Source: Candidatus Acidiferrales bacterium (GTDB taxonomy: Bacteria; Acidobacteriota; Terriglobia; Acidiferrales; UBA7541). Taken from it: 64,000 bases of DNA. This document shows, piece after piece, positions 43,022 through 51,133 of the stretch. Numbering within the stretch: the stretch's first letter is position 1; the number at the start of each line of letters is the position of its first letter. The notes beneath the pieces were generated by a model. That model had not been told where the DNA came from. It worked only from the letters and a program-made list of their open reading frames with translations, and did no database searches. Location of the stretch: NCBI GenBank assembly GCA_035934015.1, contig DASYYH010000006.1:248001-312000 (forward strand). Reading direction: 5' to 3'. The position numbers and the translations under genes were made by a program.

Positions 43022-43894
43022 GTGACCGAAGCTCGCAGCGGCAGCCGCACATTTCGTTTCGGCGTATTTGAAATCGATGCGGATACCGGAGAACTCCGCA
43101 AGGAAGGGAAGGCTCAGCCGCGTCTTCGCGACCAGTCGCTTCGCATTCTTTTAATGCTCCTCGAACGCCCGCGCGATCTCGTCTCGCGCGACGAGCTGCG
43201 CGAAAAGCTCTGGTCCTCCGACACTTTTGTCGATTTCGACCACGGCCTGAATACCGCCATCAATCAGTTGCGCAACGCCCTCGGCGATTCCGCTTCAAAT
43301 CCGCGCTTCATTCAAACTTTGCCCCGCCGCGGCTACCGGTTCATCGCACCGGTCGAAATGCCCGGCATGCCCGTCTCGCCTTCGCCTGCCGCGCCCGGTT
43401 CCAGCGCTCCCGTCGCATCCGCTGGAGCGGTAGACGGCTCCTCGCCTCGTTCGCTCATTCTCAGCGACGCCCGTGATCTTCCCGTTGTTTCCGGCGTCAT
43501 CGCGCGCACTCTCTTTTCCCTCGTTCAGTTGCTCTACCTCACCTTCTACATCGTCTCCCTCGCGCGCCTTTCGAAGATCAGCGCCATCCTCGCCGCCGCG
43601 CAGGATCCTGTCCGTCTGATTCTCACCGTCTTGATCATCACCGCTGCGGCTGGCATCCCCGTTCGTCTGTATCTTCTCTCCGCCACTGCTTTCAACTATC
43701 ACGGCCTGAACGCCAAATTTCGCCGCCTTTTCCCATTTCTCCTCCTGCTCGACGAGCTTTGGGCTCTCGCTCCATTCCTCCTCGTTCAGCAGATCGGCAT
43801 CGGCTTGGCCATCGCCGCCACTGCCGCTCTCCTCTATTTACCTTTTTCCCAGCGTTCCTTGCTTCTCATGGCCTCCTCCCATCGTGCCGGGTAG
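43022..43894 (+). CDS. Membrane-tethered winged-helix regulator (CadC/OmpR-type DNA-binding domain)
   Basis: 290 residues from GTG 43022. Residues about 10-108 form an OmpR-type winged helix: RFGVFEIDADTGELRKEGKA, QSLRILLMLLERPRDLVSRD, LNTAINQLRNALGDSASNPR and IQTLPRRGYRFIAPVE. In Acidobacteria such domains usually lead PD40/TPR periplasmic sensors. Here a Pro/Ser linker (about 110-160) leads into four hydrophobic helices, for example LVQLLYLTFYIVSLARL and LILTVLIITAAAGIPVRLYL, so it is a one-component membrane regulator without a periplasmic sensor. It is divergent from the SRPBCC operon, a possible target. Confidence 0.75.
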   Translation: MTEARSGSRTFRFGVFEIDADTGELRKEGKAQPRLRDQSLRILLMLLERPRDLVSRDELREKLWSSDTFVDFDHGLNTAINQLRNALGDSASNPRFIQTLPRRGYRFIAPVEMPGMPVSPSPAAPGSSAPVASAGAVDGSSPRSLILSDARDLPVVSGVIARTLFSLVQLLYLTFYIVSLARLSKISAILAAAQDPVRLILTVLIITAAAGIPVRLYLLSATAFNYHGLNAKFRRLFPFLLLLDELWALAPFLLVQQIGIGLAIAATAALLYLPFSQRSLLLMASSHRAG

Positions 43895-43934
43895 CTCTCC
43901 AAGCGTGCCAATCTTGCGCACGCCTATACAAAAA

Positions 43935-43964
43935 AGCCGGAACGAACTTTCGCTCGCTCCGGCT
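43935..43964 (-). terminator. Intrinsic terminator of the tandem NTF2-like genes
   Basis: On the minus strand, AGCCGGAGCGAGC pairs with GTTCGTTCCGGCT (two G-U pairs) around a GAAA loop, followed by TTTTTT. It sits about 140 bp after the stop at 44107. The two G-U pairs form only in minus-strand RNA. Confidence 0.75.
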
Positions 43965-44106
43965 CACCTCACATAGTGGATCAGCGCGTTCTGCTTGCGG
44001 CAAACCGAGTTTCTACTTCGGGTTGGGATTGTAGAATACGACCATCTTGGCTTCTGGCAAGCCAGGCTGCACCAAACAAGCCGCAACCGAATCGTATCAA
44101 TCTCTT

Positions 44107-44574
44107 TTACTTGGAACTGGTTGGGATCAAGGTTTCATGGGTTAACACGCACTTCCAGCTCCCGTCCTTCCAGAGCCACACATCGGTTTGGCGCTCGGTC
44201 ACGTCGAAGGGTTTCCCACCGAACATTCCCGACGTGTGCACTTTTGTTGTTATCAGTGCGACATCTCCGTAAAGCCGCACTCTCGGTTCGGAGGTTTCAA
44301 ATGTTTTTCGCGTCAACGCTCCGGATTTTATTCCTTCGGGAAAGATAGACGGTCCCTCACCGACGCCACCACGTCCAGAGATCACCGCCCAGCTACTGTC
44401 AAGCAACTTTGTGATCGCATTCGCGTCGTTGTCGTGTATCGCTTGCGTCAACTTGTCCTCCGCTGCTAGGGCACTTTTTGCCGTGGGCCCCGGTTGGGCT
44501 ATGGCGCGTCCAGCAGGGATTGAAATCGTTCCGAATGCGATGAATAGCACTACCATCGATCTTGCAAGCCTCAT
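44107..44574 (-). CDS. NTF2-like / DUF4440 family exported protein (copy 2)
   Basis: 155 residues from the ATG at 44572-44574, preceded by AAAGAGGAGCGAA. Signal peptide MRLARSMVVLFIAFGTISIPAGRAIAQ with cleavage near AIAQ. The small cone-shaped NTF2-like domain starts at KSALAAEDKLTQAIHDNDAN, with WAVISGRGGVGE, RVRLYGDVALITTKVHTSG and DVWLWKDGSWKCVLTHETLI. NTF2-like domains bind small molecules or act as scaffolds; the ligand is unknown. It is about half identical by eye to the upstream gene (44623-45123), from which 48 bp separate it; both share the ribosome binding leader. A terminator follows. Confidence 0.8.
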   Translation of the reverse strand: MRLARSMVVLFIAFGTISIPAGRAIAQPGPTAKSALAAEDKLTQAIHDNDANAITKLLDSSWAVISGRGGVGEGPSIFPEGIKSGALTRKTFETSEPRVRLYGDVALITTKVHTSGMFGGKPFDVTERQTDVWLWKDGSWKCVLTHETLIPTSSK

Positions 44575-44622
44575 ATTCGCTCCTCTTTGCTCGCAGAATT
44601 GTGTGCCTCTCACAATTTTTTC

Positions 44623-45123
44623 CTATTTCGCGTCCTTCTCATCTGTGCACACGTATTTTTTCTCGTCTTTCCGGAACAAGGTCTCGTGACTGAGCACGCA
44701 CTTCCACCTTCCATCTTTCCAAATCCATACGTCGGATTCGCGTTCCATCACATCGAAGGGTTTCCCGGCAAACTGGCCCGCGAGGTGTAGCTTGAACGTG
44801 ACTACCGCTGCATCCCCGTATACGCGCACTCGGGGTTCTGAAATATCAAACGTTTTGAGGGTCCGGAAACCAGACCTTATCCCCTTCGGGAAAATCCCAC
44901 TCCCCTCATTTATCTCCGCCCATGCGTCAATGACCGCCCAGTTATCCACCAGATAGCTCTGGATGGCGTCCGCGTTGTTCTCCGTGAATGCCTTCGCAAG
45001 TCCTTCCTCTGCCGCCAGAACGCTTTCCGCAGTTGGCCCCGCTTGGGGTATTGCGCGTCCGGCAGGCATTGAAATCGTTCCCAATACGATGAACAGCGCC
45101 ACGATCGGCCTTCCTAATTTCAT
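44623..45123 (-). CDS. NTF2-like / DUF4440 family exported protein (copy 1)
   Basis: 166 residues with the same leader AAAGAGGAGCGAAC before ATG and a similar signal peptide (RPIVALFIVLGTISMPAGRA). The domain matches its neighbour: AEEGLAKAFTENNADAIQSY, NWAVIDAWAEINEGSGIFPK, RVRVYGDAAVVTFKLHLAGQ and DVWIWKDGRWKCVLSHETLF. A charged tail (KKYVCTDEKDAK) is added. A tandem duplication is the simplest origin. Divergent from the LytS kinase gene. Confidence 0.8.
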   Translation of the reverse strand: MKLGRPIVALFIVLGTISMPAGRAIPQAGPTAESVLAAEEGLAKAFTENNADAIQSYLVDNWAVIDAWAEINEGSGIFPKGIRSGFRTLKTFDISEPRVRVYGDAAVVTFKLHLAGQFAGKPFDVMERESDVWIWKDGRWKCVLSHETLFRKDEKKYVCTDEKDAK

Positions 45124-45293
45124 GTTCGCTCCTCTTTAGTCTGCAAAATGTAGCTCTAACTCTGCGAAGCATAATCAGAAGGGCTCCGGTTGCTTCGCCT
45201 GATCTGCGGCGAGCCCGCCTTTTGCGGTGAACCGACGGTTTTGAACGCCAGGCCGCGCCCGTTCAGCCAAACTTGTGAGCTAAAATACCGGCT

Positions 45294-46382
45294 ATGCGGA
45301 AGCTGAAGCGCGACGATCTTGGTTTTCCCACGTTCTGGACTGTCCAGATCGTTGGCTGGGTCTGTTACTACCTGTGGGGATCCATCCTCCTGCTTCCTTT
45401 TCTGCGTCAGCCCGGAGCGCTGCGCGGGAACACGGTATTTTTCATTTCGCTGTTTATTGTGAGTTCTCTCCTGCGTCCCGTTTGCCACTCCCTGATGGGC
45501 CATGCGTACTCATGGATCGCTCTCGAAATGCGCGCGTTTGTCTGGTCGCTGCTTGCAGGAATCCCTGCCGCCTATGTGATTCAACGGCTGACAACTCTTC
45601 ACCATCCGCTGAGTTGGACTGGCTGGCTGACAACTTCTGTAGAGTCCACGTTTAATCTCTTTGTTTGGTGCAGCCTGTATTTCAGCATCAAACTCTGGCA
45701 GCAATCGATACGCGAAAGACAAAGGCTGCTGCGCGCCGAAGCCGAAGTGCGCGATGCACGTCTCAGCGCCTTGCGCTACCAGCTCAATCCGCATTTTCTG
45801 TTCAATTCGCTCAACGCCGTATCCACGCTCGTTCTCGAAGGAAGTCCTCCTGCGGCCACGCGCATGTTGTCGCAGATCGGCGACTTTCTCCGCACGATTC
45901 TCGACACCGAAGCCGCGCCGGAAACTCCGCTTTCTCAGGAAATTGCCTTCGCCGAACAATATCTGGCCATCGAGCAAACCCGACTCGGCCCTCGCCTTCG
46001 CGTGGACATGGCCATCTCTCCGGAAACTTTGGACGCCCTTGTTCCCAGCATGTTGCTCCAGCCGCTCATCGAAAATGCCGTCCGCCACGGCGTCGCCCCC
46101 GTCGTAGAGGGCGGAACAATCCGCATCGAAAGCAAACTTCACGATGCGCACCTGCAGATCAAAGTCCAAAATTCTGGCCCGCCCAGCTCGCGCCTCGCGC
46201 CATGCAGACAGCCCGCCGACGGTATCGGCATCGCCAACACAGCCGAGCGTTTGCAGACGCTCTATGCCAGTGACCACAAATTCGTGCTGCAGTGGCCCGA
46301 AACCGGAGGCTGCGAAGTAACGGTAGAGCTGCCATACCGCAAGCGCGCGCAGTCGCAAGAGGCCGCCTCATGCGTGTCTTGA
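45294..46382 (+). CDS. LytS-type sensor histidine kinase
   Basis: 362 residues. Four membrane helices in the first 140 residues (VQIVGWVCYYLWGSILLLPF, FFISLFIVSSLLRPVC, FVWSLLAGIPAAYVI, STFNLFVWCSLYFSIKLW), a coiled linker, then the His_kinase domain with the phospho-acceptor motif LRYQLNPHFLFNSLNAV (about 160-176; His about 167) and an ATPase lid with LLQPLIENAVRHGVAP and GIGIANTAERLQTLY. It autophosphorylates and passes phosphate to the response regulator that overlaps its 3' end by 13 bp. The input signal is unknown; no extra sensor domain is present. Confidence 0.9.
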   Translation: MRKLKRDDLGFPTFWTVQIVGWVCYYLWGSILLLPFLRQPGALRGNTVFFISLFIVSSLLRPVCHSLMGHAYSWIALEMRAFVWSLLAGIPAAYVIQRLTTLHHPLSWTGWLTTSVESTFNLFVWCSLYFSIKLWQQSIRERQRLLRAEAEVRDARLSALRYQLNPHFLFNSLNAVSTLVLEGSPPAATRMLSQIGDFLRTILDTEAAPETPLSQEIAFAEQYLAIEQTRLGPRLRVDMAISPETLDALVPSMLLQPLIENAVRHGVAPVVEGGTIRIESKLHDAHLQIKVQNSGPPSSRLAPCRQPADGIGIANTAERLQTLYASDHKFVLQWPETGGCEVTVELPYRKRAQSQEAASCVS

Positions 46383-47131
46383 TCGTCGACGACGAACGCT
46401 TGGCCCGCCGCGGCGTCATTCTCCGCCTGCGAAAATTCAAGGATGTCGAAATCGTCGGCGAATGTGCCGACGGCTTGTCCGCGGTCGAGAAAATCCTTGA
46501 ACTTTCTCCCGACGTCATCTTCCTCGATATTCAAATGCCCGGCATGGACGGTTTCGAAGTCCTTCGCGCTTTGCCCAAAGGAAATCTCCCCAGCGTCATC
46601 TTTCTCACCGCCTATGAGCAGCACGCTTTGCGCGCCTTCGAAGTTCACGCCCTCGATTATCTGCTCAAGCCCGTGGACGACGAGCGCTTCGCCGCCGCCG
46701 TGAACCGCGCTTGCCAGCTTGGCGATTCCGCCTCGAAGCTCCAAATGACCGAGCGAATCCTCCGCATGCTCGACCGCGACTCCGAAAGATACGCCTCGCG
46801 CTTCGTCGTGCGCATCGGCTCGCGCATTCAGATCGTCCACGCCGAAGATACCGATTGGATCGCCGCCGCTGGAGACTACACCGAGCTGCACGTCCGTGGT
46901 CGCTCGCATCTTTTGCGCGAAACCATGAATTCGCTCGAACAGAAACTCGATCCGGCCAAATTTCTTCGCATCCATCGTTCTCGCATCGTGCGCACGGACC
47001 GCATCGTGGAACTATCCGCCATCGACAACCGCGAATACCTCATCAAGCTGGCTGACGGCTCGCAGCACCGCTCCAGCCGCACCCACGCCGACAAGCTCGC
47101 CAGGTGGATGAACGCGGAGAAAACCGCCTAA
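46370..47131 (+). CDS. LytR/AlgR-family response regulator
   Basis: 253 residues from ATG 46370, inside the last codons of the kinase gene. The receiver domain (1-120) has VDDERLARR, the phosphorylation site in DVIFLDIQMPGMDGF (Asp about 52), FLTAYEQHALRAFEVHALDY and LKPV with Lys about 104. A LytTR DNA-binding domain (about 145-250) follows: RFVVRIGSRIQIVHAEDTDW, AAGDYTELHVRGRSHLLRET and FLRIHRSRIVRTDRIVEL. It binds direct repeats upstream of targets when phosphorylated. Forms a two-gene operon with the LytS kinase. The two LytTR-only proteins at 15.8 and 22.1 kb may share its sites. Confidence 0.92.
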   Translation: MRVLIVDDERLARRGVILRLRKFKDVEIVGECADGLSAVEKILELSPDVIFLDIQMPGMDGFEVLRALPKGNLPSVIFLTAYEQHALRAFEVHALDYLLKPVDDERFAAAVNRACQLGDSASKLQMTERILRMLDRDSERYASRFVVRIGSRIQIVHAEDTDWIAAAGDYTELHVRGRSHLLRETMNSLEQKLDPAKFLRIHRSRIVRTDRIVELSAIDNREYLIKLADGSQHRSSRTHADKLARWMNAEKTA

Positions 47132-47403
47132 GCGCCAAAAATTGTTTTCGACTCGGCCTCATCCTGATTTGCTCGCCCACGTCCACAAATAACTCGTTTT
47201 TTATCAATAATTTAACAAATAAACTCCGCCTCTGAACCCGCTGACATTTTTTCGCCTGTCCGCCCGGCCAAATTCGCCCCATTGACCGAAAACTGGCCCC
47301 CTGAGCAGTAGTAACCATCCCGCGTCAGCGTTAGTCTCGCATTAGATTTCGGAAGCAACCCGCAGCCGCAACGTGGCGCGGGCGGCTTAAGGGAGCGGCG
47401 GCA

Positions 47404-47916
47404 ATGGCCCAGACGGCTTATCTGATGCAATCAGCGCCGGTGCTTGGCGCGCCAGCGGCAGTGGACGCAGGAATGATGGAGTTCAAGGAATGCCTCAAAC
47501 GCATGCGCGACGGTGATCCCAATGACGCCCTGGCTCACGCGCGCCGGGCATTGGGCGCAGCGCCCAAGAACCCGTTCTATCTCTCTTACACAGGTTTATT
47601 GGCGGCCATGGCCGACCGCCGGTACGCCGACGCGGAGACGCTCTGCCGCGAAGCCCTCAATCTCAAGTGCAATCACGCTCAGCTCTACCTCAATCTCGCC
47701 GAGGTTTATCACCAGGCTGGGCGCAAGACCGATGCCATCATTGTCCTTGAAAAGGGCATGATTTCCGCGGGGCGCGATTTCCGCATCCGCCGTGCGCTGG
47801 AAAGAATCGGGGTTCGGCGCGACCCGGTGTTTTCCTTCCTCCACCGGAATCATCCGCTGAACAGGATGTTCGGCCGCCTGCGTCATCATTTCTCCGGCGC
47901 CGCGCGTCCCAATTAG
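47404..47916 (+). CDS. Small tetratricopeptide-repeat protein
   Basis: 170 residues, start ATG 47404 after GGGAG; no signal peptide. Three TPR units at about 28-130: FKECLKRMRDGDPNDALAHA, YTGLLAAMADRRYADAETLC and LYLNLAEVYHQAGRKTDAII, with the basic tail RRDPVFSFLHRNHPLNRMFG. TPRs mediate protein contacts. The 272-bp upstream region is AT-rich then GC-rich with small hairpins, but I recognise no known RNA motif. Isolated gene. Confidence 0.75.
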   Translation: MAQTAYLMQSAPVLGAPAAVDAGMMEFKECLKRMRDGDPNDALAHARRALGAAPKNPFYLSYTGLLAAMADRRYADAETLCREALNLKCNHAQLYLNLAEVYHQAGRKTDAIIVLEKGMISAGRDFRIRRALERIGVRRDPVFSFLHRNHPLNRMFGRLRHHFSGAARPN

Positions 47917-47931
47917 CGAGCCGCGGCTTTC

Positions 47932-48071
47932 GTAGGGGCTTGCTCGCTGCGCCCGAGCATGCTCTCTGTTGTATAGGCTGTTCGCCGGCGCTTTTCGCAA
48001 CGAATTTTACGGGTTCCCCAAAGCAGCCAACCCACAGGGAAGCCCGGGGCGAGTTCCCCCCTCGCCCCGGG
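47932..48071. repeat. Dispersed GTAGGGGC...GCGCCC repeat copy plus perfect 11-bp hairpin
   Basis: GTAGGGGCTTGCTCGCTGCG begins a diverged copy (47932-47956) of the 25-mer seen at 40101 and elsewhere. At 48043-48071, CCCGGGGCGAG pairs perfectly with CTCGCCCCGGG around TTCCCCC. A related GGGGCGA...TCGCCCC hairpin is at 51438-51460, again close to a 25-mer copy. Confidence 0.6.
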
Positions 48072-48185
48072 TGCTTCACCCCCATCCCCCGTCCCCTCCT
48101 CTGGCCTTACGGATACGCATCAGGGCATCAACCGCCGCATAACCAGATTGTCATGCCAATCCGGAAGATCGGCTCCGCGGCCTAC

Positions 48186-48938
48186 TTAATCGATCCGGAA
48201 ACGAATCGCCGCTAGAATCCCCAGGGCTCCGGCTCCGAGCAACAGGAGGCTCGGCGGCTCAGGCACAATGTTTCGCGAATCAAGCGGGTAAACCGTACCC
48301 GACCCCGAGGTGAGCGACACACCAGAAATCGGATTCCCGTTCGCATTCATGACAAGCACGTCTTCCAGCACCATATCCACCAGGATCTGGCCGCTTGATC
48401 CGCAGGAAATATCCCCTGACATTCCGAAATCAAACGGAGATCCGAAAGTGATGGGTTGCGCTGTCGTTGTGAATGTGGCCACTCCCGAGCCGCCATAACT
48501 GAGCGACGCCAGCGGCACGGTTTGGTTGCCCGCAGTAGCATCCGCGCTGCTGTAAATGCAGTTGTTGGAGAACTGTATGCCAAATGTGAATTCCGCGAAC
48601 GCTGGACCCGTTAGCGAGCTGTCTGTAAACGTCAGCAGATCATCTATCGATCCGGAGGCAAGACCATAAGATTGGCCGCCGAAAGACTGCGAAGACGTCG
48701 CATCTGCGCCGAGGGAAAGCTCCCACTCATGATCATGCGCAAAATATTTGGCTGACGCAAAGGCGTCTGCAAATCCAACGCTGCAGAACGCGTTAGTGCT
48801 GCTGCTATCCGTGCATGTCGTAATGGCTCCCGCCTCCGCATACACCGATGTTGAAACGCTCCCGCCCCAGGCATCGTTCGTCGCGATCATCAAGCCGAAA
48901 ACCATGCACGCCACTGCCACAAAAATCTTCCTTGCCAT
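48186..48938 (-). CDS. PEP-CTERM sorting domain protein
   Basis: 250 residues from the ATG at 48936-48938 (MARKIFVAVACMVFGLMIA), a clear signal peptide; the open frame extends 28 codons up without reason. The mature part is a beta-rich, Ser/Thr/Gly-rich surface domain with one CTDSSSTNAFC pair. The C-terminus is the sorting signal: VPEPPSLLLLGAGALGILAA followed by IRFRID, i.e. V-P-E-P, a hydrophobic helix and a basic tail. Such proteins are processed by an exosortase and placed at the cell surface or in extracellular polysaccharide. No exosortase lies in this window. Confidence 0.88.
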   Translation of the reverse strand: MARKIFVAVACMVFGLMIATNDAWGGSVSTSVYAEAGAITTCTDSSSTNAFCSVGFADAFASAKYFAHDHEWELSLGADATSSQSFGGQSYGLASGSIDDLLTFTDSSLTGPAFAEFTFGIQFSNNCIYSSADATAGNQTVPLASLSYGGSGVATFTTTAQPITFGSPFDFGMSGDISCGSSGQILVDMVLEDVLVMNANGNPISGVSLTSGSGTVYPLDSRNIVPEPPSLLLLGAGALGILAAIRFRID

Positions 48939-49152
48939 TGACCTTCTCCCTTGCGCCGCCCCAATCAGTCTGCACGACGAAGAGCGCGCAAGAATCGCAT
49001 CAGTAATCTTGAGAAGACCCATAGCAGAAATCAGTGACGTGCATCACGTGACGTCGTGTCCGCCACGTACCTCGCTCGGCGCGCAGTCTCAGCGCGCGTC
49101 TGCTCCATGTTCGTTTTCTGATTCCTTCTTCGTGCCGCGGCTTGCGCCGCTC

Positions 49153-50067
49153 TCAATCCTCCAGCACACTCACGTCCAGCTTTTCCACGCTCGCCGGATT
49201 CGTCACGATATCCACTCGCGCGATCTTTCCTTGCTCAATGGTGAGCCGTATCGCACGGGATAGCTTTCCATTCTGCGCCATCACCAGCCCGACCGCTCCA
49301 TCCACCAGCGCCGCCTGCGTGAACTGCATTCGTATCGCCTGCGCGTACGCTATCGCGCCTCGCGCCCAATTCTCCGCGCCACGAATCTCCCTCGGAGGAG
49401 CCCCTGGACGTCCCGCCGCATGATCCACTCTCACCACCACATCGGGATCCAGCAGCTTCAATAACCCGTTGAAATCGCCCGCGCGCAGCGCGCCCAAAAA
49501 ACTCTCCGCAATTTTCCGGTGTTCCGCCAGGCTGGCGCTCGTTCCGCTCGGAGCCGCCGCGCCGTGTACCCGCCTTCTCGCCCGGCTCGCCAGTTGCCTC
49601 GCCGCATCTTCCGAACGCCCCACAATCGGCGCAATCTCCTCGAACGGCACGGCAAACATATCGTGCAGCACAAACGCCAGCCGCTCCGCCGGCTCCAGCC
49701 GGTCCAGCACCACCAGCAGCGCCGCGCCCACCGCATCCGCCAGCACAGCCTCCTGCTCTGGATCCATCTTCTTCGCCGGAATCTCCCGTACCGCCGCCGT
49801 TTGCGGCGCCGGCTCATCCAGTGATTCCTCCCGCCGCGAATTGCGCGCCCGCAGCATATCCAGGCACACGCGCGCCGCCACGGTCGTCAGCCATCCGCCC
49901 AGATTTTCCACCTCGCTCACGTCCGTCCGGCTCAGCCGCAGCCACGTTTCCTGCACCGCGTCGTCCGCCTCGCCCCCCGACCCCAGCATCCGGTACGCCA
50001 CCGCGCGCAAATGCCCGCGATTTTCCTCGAACCGTTCCGCCAGCCATTCATTCCCGCCCATGGTCAT
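49153..50067 (-). CDS. sigJ: ECF41-type RNA polymerase sigma factor (SigJ-like) with SnoaL-like C-terminal domain
   Basis: 304 residues, ATG overlapping the doxX stop by 4 bp, AAAGGA upstream. Sigma-2 region at about 8-75 (FEENRGHLRAVAYRMLGSGG, ADDAVQETWLRLSRTD, LTTVAARVCLDMLRAR) and sigma-4 at about 110-175 (LDRLEPAERLAFVLHDMFAV, IAPIVGRSEDAARQLASRAR). The C-terminal SnoaL-like extension (about 185-304) is the fused regulatory domain of ECF41 factors, used instead of an anti-sigma protein. The usual WLPEP linker motif is absent and NPDKL is altered (NPASVEKL), so it is a variant member. It shares an operon with doxX and faces a carboxymuconolactone decarboxylase gene, the standard ECF41 partner; both promoters fit the ECF41 consensus. 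Confidence 0.9.
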   Translation of the reverse strand: MTMGGNEWLAERFEENRGHLRAVAYRMLGSGGEADDAVQETWLRLSRTDVSEVENLGGWLTTVAARVCLDMLRARNSRREESLDEPAPQTAAVREIPAKKMDPEQEAVLADAVGAALLVVLDRLEPAERLAFVLHDMFAVPFEEIAPIVGRSEDAARQLASRARRRVHGAAAPSGTSASLAEHRKIAESFLGALRAGDFNGLLKLLDPDVVVRVDHAAGRPGAPPREIRGAENWARGAIAYAQAIRMQFTQAALVDGAVGLVMAQNGKLSRAIRLTIEQGKIARVDIVTNPASVEKLDVSVLED

Positions 50068-50468
50068 ATCCTTTCACCTTCGCGTGCGTTCGCCGCGAAC
50101 AAAACCCCCAGCGTCCGCCTCGGCGGCCGCAGCGCCCATGACGCCATCGCCAGCGCGGCGATGATCAGCGGCACAATCGCTTCCGTCCACTGACTGCAGG
50201 CGGCATGCGAGGCGGCCGCGCCGCTCATCTCGAAGAAGATTCCCGCATACGCCCATTCTTTGATTCGTCCAAACCCAGGAACCAGCACCGCCGGAACCGC
50301 CAGCAGTTTCCACACCCCCACGATCGGCAGCAAATAGACGGGATATCCGAGGCCCGTGACCACCCCAACGACGTAGTGCGTGCGGGCCACATCCCACACA
50401 CCGCCGGTCAGCAATTCCGCGGCCAGCAATCCAGTAAGTATCCAGTAACCGATTTCCTTGGCCTTCAC
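50064..50468 (-). CDS. DoxX-like membrane protein
   Basis: 134 residues from the GTG at 50466-50468, chosen because GGGAGG lies 5 bases upstream and the result has the usual length of DoxX-like proteins; the open frame reaches back to 50627 across the promoter region, which is improbable. Four helices: IGYWILTGLLAAELLTGGVW, LGYPVYLLPIVGVWKLLAVP with the motif GVWKLLA, EWAYAGIFFEMSGAAASHAA and AIVPLIIAALAMASWAL. These are typical of DoxX_2, linked to redox or oxidative-stress functions in the membrane. It is co-transcribed with sigJ (ATGA overlap) and so probably under its own product's control. Confidence 0.8.
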   Translation of the reverse strand: MKAKEIGYWILTGLLAAELLTGGVWDVARTHYVVGVVTGLGYPVYLLPIVGVWKLLAVPAVLVPGFGRIKEWAYAGIFFEMSGAAASHAACSQWTEAIVPLIIAALAMASWALRPPRRTLGVLFAANAREGERI

Positions 50469-50552
50469 GCCGCCCTCCCTTCCCTTCACTTCGGACGCCC
50501 CATCTTCGCCCGTTCCGCCCTCCGCCATTCCCATCCAATTTCCGCTGGCGCC

Positions 50553-50579
50553 TGTCACATTTTCCCGCCGTGCTTCGTC
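50553..50579 (+). promoter_or_regulatory. ECF41 promoter driving the carboxymuconolactone decarboxylase gene
   Basis: TGTCACA (50553-50559), 16-bp spacer, CGTC (50576-50579): an exact match to the published ECF41 consensus (TGTCACA at -35, CGTC at -10). It precedes the ATG at 50630 by 50 bp on the same strand. Confidence 0.85.
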
Positions 50580-50587
50580 AGGGTATT

Positions 50588-50614
50588 GACGAACGGATTT
50601 CAATTTTTGTGACA
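50588..50614 (-). promoter_or_regulatory. ECF41 promoter driving doxX-sigJ
   Basis: Read on the minus strand, TGTCACA (50614-50608), 16-bp spacer, CGTC (50591-50588): a second exact match. It directs transcription leftwards to doxX (GTG 50468) and sigJ, implying autoregulation. Its -10 lies only 8 bp from the -10 of the opposing promoter. Confidence 0.82.
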
Positions 50615-50629
50615 AGGAGAATTCCAATC

Positions 50630-51133
50630 ATGCAATCAAGAATGCCACATCCGGTGATGTTTTACCCCGAGGCCATACAGGCTCTCATGGCTCTCGGCAA
50701 GGCCACAGAAGCCTCCAGCGTTCCCGCGCGCACCTTCGAGCTGATTCATCTTCGCGCCAGCCAGATCAATGGCTGCAGCGTTTGCCTGGACATGCACGCG
50801 CGCAATCTCAAGAAGATGGACGAAACCGACGAGCGCCTCTACACCGTTGCCGCCTGGCGCGATGCCCCTTATTTCACTGACGCCGAGCGCGCCGCTCTCG
50901 CTCTCGCCGAATCCGTCACGCGCTTGAGCGACCGTTCCGATCCTGTCCCCGACCACGTCTGGGCCGAAGCCGCGCGCCACTATGACGAGAAGGCTCTCGC
51001 CGCTCTGCTTCTCCACATCGCCGCCATCAATGTCTGGAATCGCTTGAATGTCGCAACCGGGCAGGTCGCCGGCGAGTGGATGAAGAACGCCGCCGCGAAA
51101 AAATGGGTCGAAACCGCCAGCGCCTCGCGCTAA
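50630..51133 (+). CDS. Carboxymuconolactone decarboxylase / AhpD-like protein
   Basis: 167 residues from ATG 50630, with AAGGAG 8 bases upstream; the frame is open to 50570 but would overlap the promoter. The AhpD-like core has the redox motif GCSVCLDMHARNLKK (CxxC and His, about 48-62), preceded by RTFELIHLRASQIN, then ERLYTVAAWRDAPYFTDAER and LLLHIAAINVWNRLNVATGQ. Such proteins act as small peroxidase or alkylhydroperoxidase-like enzymes using the CxxC. They are the most frequent target of ECF41 sigma factors, and the ECF41 promoter upstream fits. Length is normal. Confidence 0.9.
   Translation: MQSRMPHPVMFYPEAIQALMALGKATEASSVPARTFELIHLRASQINGCSVCLDMHARNLKKMDETDERLYTVAAWRDAPYFTDAERAALALAESVTRLSDRSDPVPDHVWAEAARHYDEKALAALLLHIAAINVWNRLNVATGQVAGEWMKNAAAKKWVETASASR

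Noticed and set aside
47132-47403. Riboswitch-like leader before the small TPR gene
   Set aside because: Small GC-rich hairpins are present, but no conserved core of a known riboswitch could be matched.
49023-49060. Palindrome-like GTGACGTGCATCACGTGACGTC stretch
   Set aside because: Imperfect symmetry and too far from a supported start to call an operator.
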